From: Rhodeus uyekii
Lineage: Eukaryota > Chordata > Actinopteri > Cypriniformes > Acheilognathidae
Assembly: GCA_037043235.1 (NCBI GenBank)
Contig: JAWRVZ010000016.1
Span: 4,695,001-4,759,000, forward strand
Reading direction: 5' to 3'
Length of the DNA stretch: 64,000 bases
Below are positions 57,265 through 64,000 of this stretch, in pieces. The notes beneath the pieces are model-generated. The model had not been told where the DNA came from. It made no database searches and saw nothing but the letters and a program-made list of their open reading frames with translations. The position numbers and the translations under genes are program-made. Position 1 is the first letter of the stretch, and every line of letters begins with the position of its first letter.

Positions 57265-57648
57265 ATTTAGGCTATTACTAGTGTTCTTACTAGAACCAGG
57301 AAGTATGAGCATATTAGCCCAGTTCTGTCAAACCTGCACTGGCTTCCTATTAATCACCGAATACATTTTAAAATCTTGCTAATTACTTACAAATCATTAA
57401 ATGGTTTAGCTCCACAGTACTTGAGCGATCTCTTAACACATTATAGTCCTTCACGTCTATTGCGATCCCAAAATACTGACCAGCTTATAATACCTAGAAT
57501 ATCAAAGTCAACTGCTGGCGGTCGATCTTTTTCCTATTTAGCTCCTAAACTCTGGAACAGTCTTCCTAATACAGTTCGGGAAGCAGACACACTCTGTCAG
57601 TTTAAATGTAGACTAAAAACACATCTCTTCAACCTGGCATACACATAA
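57265..57648 (+). pseudogene. LINE reverse transcriptase C-terminal remnant
   Basis: The frame is open from about 57265 to the TAA at 57648. It reads VLTRTRKYEHISPVLSNLHW, then LITYKSLNGLAPQYLSDLL, and later APKLWNSLPNTVREADTL, and ends KTHLFNLAYT. This is the conserved tail after the RT domain in L2/CR1-like LINEs. The endonuclease and catalytic RT core are absent, so it is inert. The intact frame over ~128 codons suggests a moderately young copy. Confidence 0.8.
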
Positions 57649-58322
57649 CACATTATACATACATTTTTAATCCAAATCATGTAAAATGATTGTTAGGCTG
57701 CATAATTTAGGTCAGCCGGAACCGGGAACATTCCCATAACATCTGATGTACTCGATACATCAGAAGAAGAATGGCATCTATGCTGATATTATTCTCTGTT
57801 TATTCCGAGGTTACCGTGGTCAGCCGGATCCGGGCCGTATCCAGATCAGATGAAGGACCTGGACACGAGCACAGCACTGCCCTGAAGTGTCTGCGGAGAC
57901 CGTGACTCTACTGGACCCTCCCCCCTGTGACGATCATGAACCCATCTCCAACCGGACCAAATTGGACTTAATATTGGACTTGAATTGTTGTCAATATAAT
58001 AATCATGCACGGTTTGGCTGTTGGCCAGAGGAGAACTGGTCCCCCAACTGAGCCTGGTTTCTCCCAAGGTTTTTTCTCCATTCTATTCTTCATTCGTTAC
58101 GTCACCTGCCGGAGTTTTGGTTCCTTGCCGCTGTCGCCTATGGCTTGCTCAGTTGGGGAAACTTAACACTTAAAATTCATCAATTGTATTGATTCAGCTG
58201 CTCTTTTGGGGCTTCTGTTCAGCCAAACAAACTTTGTTTATATTGTTTTTCCTGTAAACCTGCTTTGAAACAATCTACATTGTAAAAAGCGCTATATAAA
58301 TAAAGGTGACTTGACTTGACTA
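57265..58322 (+). mobile_element. L2/CR1-like LINE, 5'-truncated
   Basis: It opens inside the reverse transcriptase C-terminal region and ends with AGCGCTATATAAATAAAGG, followed by TGACTTGACTTGACT, a short tandem tail typical of L2-type LINEs. It is inserted in the TIR repeat. Such 5' truncation is the normal outcome of target-primed reverse transcription (family knowledge). Confidence 0.75.
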
Positions 58323-58762
58323 TTATTCAAATATAAACATTCATCAGTGCACACATGAGAATTGGTAAATGGAAACTCAAGCATGTTCGCTTAACCTGCG
58401 AAAACCAATGAGGTTAAATCTCGTGTTACGCAGCACGTTTGAGCTTCCAAAAGAGTCTATGTTCCCTGATCAATGTTTATATGTCTATCAAAGCCTAAAT
58501 TCAATCTATTCATCATATAATAAATTTGGACTAAACCACTTGATTCATATGGATCAGTTTTACGATCTCTTTATGAATGTTTTGAAGCATTAAAGTGGTA
58601 GTAGCGTAGCTGTCAATGGAGGAACCGAAAGCTCTCCGATTTCATCATAAATATTTACAGTTGTGTTCGGAAGATGAACTAAAGTCTTAGAGGTTTGGAA
58701 TGACATGAGAGGAGAGTTCATGAAGAAAGAATTTTCATTTTTGGGTGAACTAACCCTTTAAA

Positions 58763-59499
58763 TGAACTAAATTACAAATGTATAAGCACAAATTTATTTA
58801 TATACATGACAAACGTTTCAACAGAAATTACAATATAGTATACTTTAACTTTCCATAAATGCTTGACAGTACAGTACAAAAACTATACTTAAAAAAGATA
58901 ATTGAAATAATTATGAAATAACTTATAAAAATGTTCATTACAAATAAATGCCTCTAATAAACATTTAAAGATTTTAATTTAATTGTAAATAACATCCAAT
59001 TAAATGTCCAAAACATTACATTCAGTTTTAACTTAAGTAATAGATTTTTTGAATTTGTTTTTAAAAAGGTATGCTAAAGTCTTTAAAACATTTCAACTAC
59101 TGAGATCAGATGTTACTTTTTCAGTCTTTTCAAAAGCTAAAAAAGACCTCAGCAGTGCAAGCACAGCAAAGACAGTCCTGTCTTCGCAACCGAATTATCC
59201 ACTTGCGCAATTACCCACTCGACTGTAAGAATCTAGTCCATTAGTTCTATGCTGATTCTGACATGTTATATTGGTTCTTCAGTGCTGCCTTACTTTTGAG
59301 GGCGCTGCAGACGAGAGTGCGGTGACAAGCCCCTGAATGTGATTGGAGAAAAGCTAACTTGTTAACTAATGCTTCACATTTATTCATGCTGTAGGCTCCA
59401 GTCGTGACAGAATTGGCTTGGGAACTTAATAAATCTAGACTAGATGCCTTACAGTGATTTTCTTCTGCAGCGCAACTCATCTAGGTCTGCTTACTCATT
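58763..59499. other. Intronic stretch, nothing recognised
   Basis: AT-rich. The minus-strand frame 59247-59480 has no domain and no splice context. Confidence 0.5.
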
Positions 59500-59895
59500 A
59501 CTGATTATTGAACTTATTATTGATTTCAGAAAAAAAACAAGGATACACACCATAGCACATCAAAAAGATGGTGGAGAGAGTGTCCAGCTTTGAATTTCTA
59601 GGCACACACATCACAGAAGACCTCTAATGGGTGATAAACATCACGCCGCTAGTCAGGAAGGCACAAAAGCAGCTGTGCTACTTGAGATCGCTCATGGAGG
59701 TAAACATGTCGGCTATTGGTGTCATTCTACTGCTGCTCTATTGAGAGTCCTTACACATGCCATGCTAGTGGTGTGGTGGCCTTACAGAGAGTCTAAAAAC
59801 TAAGCAGAACATCACCACAAACCAACAGTTACCTGCCCTGGGGGTCGTATTTACCTTAACTGTGTACAATGACAATAAAGAATCTAATCTAATCT
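59500..59895 (+). pseudogene. LINE remnant with RT C-terminal segment and 3' tail
   Basis: A decayed frame gives VERVSSFEFLGTHITEDL (~59569-59622), then LVRKAQKQLCYLRSLMEV, matching the FLG...I.EDL and KAQ.RLY.LR pattern after the RT domain in Rex1/CR1-like LINEs. It ends TGTGTACAATGACAATAAAG and a TCTAATCTAATCT-like tail. Internal stops and deletions are present. Confidence 0.65.
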
Positions 59896-59919
59896 TATTT
59901 ATAAATACAGTAGAGTACC

Positions 59920-60525
59920 GTATTTTCCTGCATATAGCCTACGGGTTTTGGGGTTTTGTGTAAAAAATCGTTGGCATAACCCACACCTTTATTTAACCCG
60001 CACCCATTGATTGATGAACTTTTTTTGTGCAAGTTCCCATTTCGAATTAAGAATGTTGCTCGCATGACGTCAATTATCATAACTGTTCAGGCTCGGTACA
60101 CAGTGCTTGTGCGTGAAATTCAAATAATAAGAAAACAAACAAAAGTCAGAATCAGAACAAAAAGAAAAAGCAGTCTCTCCCGCTGTGCAGCAGCACGTCC
60201 CTTAAGAAGTGATTCAATAAGTGTTGATCATCGGATGAGATGAGAAGAGCCCGCCCTCATGCAGCACAGCCAATCACGTCTTCTTGCATGATTGACAGGT
60301 CAGACAGCGAATCAGTGCCAGCTGTCAGAGTGATAGTACAAGCCAGAGAAAACAACCCTCGCAAGAAAGAAAAACCGAAAGAAAATACCGCAAAAAAACC
60401 CTTACATCCTTAGGGACGTAACAAATGTATTGAAATATTATTATGTGTAAAAAATGTGTGATATAGACCGCACCCTTATATAACCCGCACGCCCCCTGCG
60501 GGGTTTGTAAAATCTGATATAAACC
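59920..60525. mobile_element. TA-flanked TIR element (CTGTATTTTCCCGC family, copy 2)
   Basis: It is in opposite orientation to 3977-4406. It starts ACCGTATTTTCCTGCATATA and shares ATGACGTCAATTATCATAAC, TTGTGCGTGAAATTCAAA and CTTAGGGACGTAACAAAT. It is ~180 bp longer, with an insert near 60215-60345 not present in copy 1. The right terminus is lost after AAATCTGATATAAACC. Confidence 0.7.
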
Positions 60526-60835
60526 AATGCCCTAGTAACCACCCAGACTACCAATACTCTAGAAACTACACCAAACAACCATCTGGAACACCCTGACAAG
60601 CAACACTAACACTCTTCTCATAACATCCTAGAAATGCTCTAGCTCTATCAATGCCCTACCAATATCAACCATATTTAACAATCTAGCAATCACCTACTGT
60701 ATAACACTCTTCTCATAACACCCTAGCAATTCCATAGAAACCACAAAAACACCGTAGCAATAGTCTAGCGACCACTCATAACAGTCTAGCAGCCACCTTC
60801 TGTATAACCTCCTACTATATAACACCAGGATTCCT
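60526..60835. repeat. Degenerate CTAGCAACCAC-type minisatellite
   Basis: Many imperfect copies of units such as ACCCTAGCAATTCCATAGAA, TAGTAACCACCCAGAC and TCTAGCAATCACC. TAACACTCTTCTCATAACA occurs twice (around 60611 and 60703). Related pieces occur at 61808-61915 and near 62200-62230. Confidence 0.7.
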
Positions 60836-61139
60836 GGCCAGAAGTGTCACATAAAACACATTGCCAACACATAAAACCAGAAACATAAGAATAAGAAAAA
60901 AAAACTTCCAGCAATCGTAATTATGTAAAACATACACATGTCCTTCAGGTAGGACTCCAAAAGGTTTCTAAAAATATTTAAAGATGGGAGTGCTTCTGAC
61001 GTTATAATACTTTGCATTTCTTTCCATGACCTAGGAACAAAAGTGGAAAAGTCAGTTTTGCAAACTCAGAATATGCTCTAGGAACAGTCATTTAGATTTA
61101 GTCCTCCAAGTACAAGAATTTGATAAGAGCAAATATAAG
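60836..61139. other. Intronic stretch, nothing recognised
   Basis: No clear element. It may be the 3' part of the LINE remnant that follows on the minus strand. Confidence 0.45.
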
Positions 61140-61365
61140 TTGGTAATTTAGCTATTAATGCCTTGGCAATGAACAGCAGCATATGCGTTTTTTCTCCTTT
61201 GGTCAAAGGAGGACAAGCCAACCGATTTATTCAAAGTACAATGAAGATGGGTGCATGAAGATGCATTTGTCACAAATTGTATTGCAGTATAATATATACA
61301 GTCCAATTTCTTTAGTAAAGATAGTTTTGTATGAATATAAATCACATCACCATAATCCGACACTG
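61140..61365 (-). pseudogene. LINE reverse transcriptase C-terminal remnant
   Basis: The minus-strand frame reads DYGDVIYIHTKLSLLKKLD, then IYYTAIQFVTNASSCTHLHC, like the YGD.IY..A....L..LD..YH.A.RF.T segment of fish LINE ORFs. It ends soon after at a stop. No catalytic part is present and no complete 3' tail was found. Confidence 0.6.
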
Positions 61366-61618
61366 AGAGGAAACAACTTTGGATAATTCTCTATTTTGCT
61401 TCAAAGGGAAAAAAAATTATTTATGCGAAAGAGAAAACTCAGTTTAGGTCTAAGCTTTTTTTGATATATTTTCAATATGTATGTTAAAACCTTGTTATTA
61501 ATAGCAATGAACCATCACTTTTCTATATAGTCCCCTTCCAAGGTTAAAATGAGTGGAACAGACATTGTTTTGTAAGCAGCTTTGTAAATTGGCCAGGATT
61601 TCAGGGTTAAACCCTGAC
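61366..61618. other. Intronic spacer
   Basis: Nothing recognised. Confidence 0.5.
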
Positions 61619-61641
61619 TTTTTTTTTTTTTTTTTTTTTTT
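61619..61641 (+). repeat. Poly-T tract (23 bp)
   Basis: An uninterrupted T run, possibly the poly-A tail of a minus-strand retrocopy, though no source gene is visible next to it. Confidence 0.9.
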
Positions 61642-61669
61642 AAACATTGGGATTTTGAATGACTACAGA

Positions 61670-61807
61670 GTGCCAGGACGTCAGTTTAATGTCTCATCCG
61701 AAGGATAGTTGTCCCACACAGACCACAGGGTGACGCCCCCTGCTGGTCTCACCAGCACCAACCTAGTTTTCCCAGTACTGACCAAGCTCAACCCTGTGTA
61801 GCTTGAG
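61670..61807 (-). repeat. SINE fragment with 5S rRNA-like sequence
   Basis: The minus strand of 61765-61807 reads AGCTACACAGGGTTGAGCTT and GGTCAGTACTGGGAAAAC, similar to the 5S rRNA run AGCTAAGCAGGGTCGGGCCT, GGTTAGTACT, then TGGGAATAC, with a deletion before TGGGAA. The rest (GTTTAATGTCTCATCCGAAG, GCCCCCTGCTGGTCTCAC) matches a fish 5S-derived SINE (SINE3 type) from memory. It is not a functional 5S gene. Confidence 0.5.
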
Positions 61808-61915
61808 CATTCTAGCAATGTCCTAACTCCCACCCATAACACCCAAACAACCCCCCTACCCAGAACACCTTAGCAAGGACCTAGCAACCACACGCCAACC
61901 CCTTGGCAACGTGAG
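61808..61915. repeat. CTAGCAACC-type minisatellite fragment
   Basis: GACCTAGCAACCACACGCCA, ACACCCAAACAACC and ACCTTAGCAAGG belong to the same decayed unit as at 60526-60835. Confidence 0.55.
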
Positions 61916-62236
61916 ATTCTAGTGAAAATATATAAATGCTATTTTAGAATTTTAAAACTTGGTCACATACCGTATTTTCCAATATTCCAAAGGAATGGAT
62001 CAATTGAGCAAAGAAAACGGTTTGGCCTGATGATGTAAAAGCGGCTAAATATACCTAAAGCAGTTAATCAAACTCTTCAGGAACACTTGAAAACAGGTTG
62101 GAAATAAACTTTGCACGACCATGGTTTACTAATGCACGACTTATTTTCCCCACGACCAAGATCATGGTTTAAGACCTCTGTTTTAGCTGTTTGCAAGGGT
62201 GTTGTTGGGTGGTTATTACTTGCTAGGTCATTTTTA
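61916..62236. other. Intronic stretch, minisatellite remnant near the end
   Basis: It includes a bare ACCGTATTTTCC at 61971-61982 without a partner. GGTGTTGTTGGGTGGTTATT and ACTTGCTAGGTCA just before the Tc1 insertion are inverse-strand units of the CTAGCAACC-type repeat. Confidence 0.5.
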
Positions 62237-62238
62237 TA

Positions 62239-63817
62239 CAGGGAGTGCAGAATTATTAGGCAAGTTGTATTTTTGAGGATTAATTTGATTATTGAACAAC
62301 AACCATGTTCTCACTGAACACAAAAAACTCAATATCAAAGCTGAATATTTTTGTATCAATATTTTAAGTAGTTTTTAGTTTTAGCTATTTTAGGGGGATA
62401 TCTGTGTGTGCAGGTGACTATTACTGTGCAAAATTATTAGGCAACTTAACAAAAAACAAATTTATACCCATTTCAATTATTTTTACCAGTGAAACCAATA
62501 TAACATCTCAACATTCACAAATATACATTTCTGACATTCAAAAACCAAACAAAAACAAATCAGTGACCAATATAGCCACCTTTCTTTGCAAGGACACTCA
62601 AAAGCCTGCCATCCATGAATTGTGTCAGTGTTTTGATCTGTTCACCATCAACATTGCGTGCAGCAGCAACCACAGCCTCCCAGACACTGTTCAGAGAGGT
62701 GTACTGTTTTCCCTCCTTGTAAATCGCACATTTGATGATGGACCACAGGTTCTCAATGGGGTTCAGATCAGGTGAACAAGGAGGCCATATCATTAGATTT
62801 TCTTCTTTTATACCCTTTCTTGCCAGCCACGCTGTGAAGTACTTGGACGCGTGTGATGGAGCATTGTCCTGCATGAAAATCATGTTTTTCTTGAAGGATG
62901 CAGACTTCTTCCTGTACCACTGCTTGAAGAAGGTGTCTTCCAGAAACTGGCAGTAGGACTGGGAGTTGAGCTTGACTCCATCCTCAACCCGAAAAGGCCC
63001 CACAAGCTCATCTTTGATGATACCAGCCCAAACCAGTACTCCACCTCCACCTTGCTGGCGTCTGAGTCGGACTGGAGCTCTCTGCCCTTTACCAATCCAG
63101 CCATGGGCCCATCCATCTGGCCCATCAAGACTCACTCTCATTTCATCAGTCCATAAAACCTTAGAAAAATCAGTCTTGAGATATTTCTTGGCCTAGTCTT
63201 GACGTTTCAGCTTGTGTGTCTTGTTCAGTGGTGGTCGACTTTCTGCCTTTCTTACCTTGGCCATGTCTCTGAGTATTGCACACCTTGTGCTTTTGGGCAC
63301 TCCAGTGATGTTGCAGCTCTGAAATATGGCCAAACTGGTGGCAAGTGGCATCTTGGCAGCTGCACGCTTGACTTTTCTCAGTTCACGGGCAGTTATTTTG
63401 CGCCTTGGTTTTTCCGCACGCTTCTTGCGACCCTGTTGACTATTTTGAATGAAACGCTTGATTGTTCGATGATCACGCTTCAGAAGCTTGGCTATTTTAA
63501 GACTGCTGCATCCCTCTGCAATATATCTCACTATTTTTGACTTTTCTGAGCAAGTTATACATTTTTGTTGACTTCCTGTCAAGTTCTTCTTTTGACCCAT
63601 TTTGCCAAAGGAAAGGAAGTTGCCTAATAATTATGCACACCTGATATAGGGTGTTGATGTCATTAGACCACACCCCTTCTCATACAGAGATGCACATCAC
63701 CTAATATGCTTAATTGGTAGTAGGCTTTCCAGCCTATACAGCTTGGAGTAAGACAACATGCATAACGAGGATGATGTGGTCAAAATACTCATTTGCCTAA
63801 TAATTCTGCACTCCCTG
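62239..63817 (-). mobile_element. Complete Tc1-like transposon
   Basis: The termini CAGGGAGTGCAGAATTATTA and TAATAATTCTGCACTCCCTG are perfect inverted copies, with TA on both sides (62237-62238, 63818-63819). AATTATTAGGCAA repeats internally at 62433-62445 and 63625-63637 (inverted), so each end has a doubled repeat of the IR/DR type. Length is 1579 bp. The transposase gene lies on the minus strand and is full length except for one stop. Confidence 0.93.
62560..63600 (-). pseudogene. Tc1-like transposase, single in-frame stop
   Basis: 346 codons from ATG 63600 to the terminal TAA at 62560, with one internal TAG at 63195-63193. N-terminal helix-turn-helix segments are visible (GCSSLKIAKLLKRDHRTI; basic GRKKRAEKPRRK linker; ITGVPKSTRCAILRD). 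The catalytic residues are in LWTDE, MQDNAPSH and NPIENLW, with 37 residues between the second Asp and the Glu. The stop falls between KLKRQD and AKKYLKTDFS, where this family usually has Trp, so a TGG-to-TAG change is the simplest explanation. Transposase cuts and joins the element at TA sites (family knowledge). Confidence 0.88.
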
Positions 63818-63819
63818 TA

Positions 63820-64000
63820 GTGTTCTGAATGGTTGCTCGACAGTGAGCGCATTTCATTCGCATTTGCGATTAAAAATAGACTTGTATGGACTGTAAAATG
63901 CACGTAGGTCTACGAGTGCAAATAAAATGTCGTATAATTTTAAGAGGTCTTCAGTTTGGTTATGGAAAAGGAACAGCGATTACATTCTTACATGGTTAAC
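63820..64000. other. Intronic flank
   Basis: Sequence on the far side of the Tc1 insertion. Nothing else recognised. Confidence 0.6.

Larger units (their letters stand above)
57010..58762. mobile_element. TTTAAAGGGATAGTT TIR repeat, split by a LINE
   Basis: The left end TTTTAAAGGGATAGTT and the right end AACTAACCCTTTAAAT are inverted. Subterminal CATTATTTACTCACACTC on the left matches a fish repeat I know well. The halves join at TTTAGGCTATTA / ATTATTCAAATATAAAC, with ATTA repeated on both sides of the LINE. This is a nonautonomous DNA element of uncertain superfamily. Confidence 0.65.
41224..64000 (-). other. ak5: ak5 upstream intron, partial (at least 22.8 kb)
   Basis: It starts at the acceptor of the 41032-41223 exon and runs beyond the window. 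I looked on the minus strand for the preceding AK5 exon (expected to encode a GFPRDV-type motif) and did not find it. Contents are transposons and unassigned AT-rich DNA. Confidence 0.7.

Noticed and set aside
61765..61807. Possible 5S rRNA gene
   Set aside because: The similarity is short, has a deletion and is embedded in SINE sequence.
61971..61982. ACCGTATTTTCC as another transposon terminus
   Set aside because: Only 12 bases match and there is no inverted partner or repeat interior.
1..64000. CRISPR array, operon, phage or bacterial defence system
   Set aside because: The spliced ak5 exons, SINE/LINE content and repeat types show vertebrate DNA. No regularly spaced short repeats with unique spacers were seen.
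41224..64000. Search for the preceding ak5 exon on the minus strand
   Set aside because: No segment encoding a GFPRDV-type motif or a nucleotide-binding loop with splice sites was found, so it is assumed to lie beyond the window.

Overview
This is eukaryotic, vertebrate DNA, and almost certainly from a teleost fish, most likely a cypriniform or otophysan. It is AT-rich and gene-poor. It is packed with degraded hAT, Tc1, Tigger/pogo-like, DIRS-like, LINE, SINE and LTR sequences of the kind found in fish genomes. The only host coding sequence I can support is two exons of adenylate kinase 5 (ak5), both on the minus strand. The upstream exon is at 41032-41223 and the next is at 9477-9567. They join in phase, end to end. 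The whole window therefore lies inside ak5: one complete intron of about 31.5 kb (9568-41031) and parts of the two flanking introns. I saw no other ak5 exon, although a short diverged exon could be missed.

Layout. Positions 1-9476 are the downstream intron, with a tRNA-derived SINE, Tigger/pogo-like fragments, and a solo LTR (8485-8835) inserted in an older element. Positions 9568-41031 are the large intron. It holds three same-strand DIRS-like retroelement copies (10975-12915, 23290-24420, 35738-38290), two oppositely oriented copies of a pogo-like element (15494-16689 and 32702-34034), a TTAA-flanked piggyBac-like element (18016-18651), several Tigger-like elements, LTR-like blocks and hAT remnants. 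Positions 41224-64000 are the upstream intron. It holds a four-level nest (a Tc1-like element containing hAT within hAT within hAT, 44668-47418), a second hAT with a pogo-like element inside it (47706-49115), a small gag-only LTR retroelement (50282-51862), a TIR element with a nested Tigger-like element (54141-55853), an L2-like LINE inside another TIR element (57010-58762), and a nearly complete Tc1-like element (62239-63817) whose transposase is broken by one in-frame stop.

The features do not form an operon or pathway. The host gene supplies the frame and transposons supply nearly all the recognisable sequence. The informative signals are exact target-site duplications and TIRs, which give insertion order, and paired copies in opposite orientation. 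I did not find a novel enzymatic or defence system. Calls rest on motifs and repeat structure visible in the sequence and on recalled family features; no database search was run.
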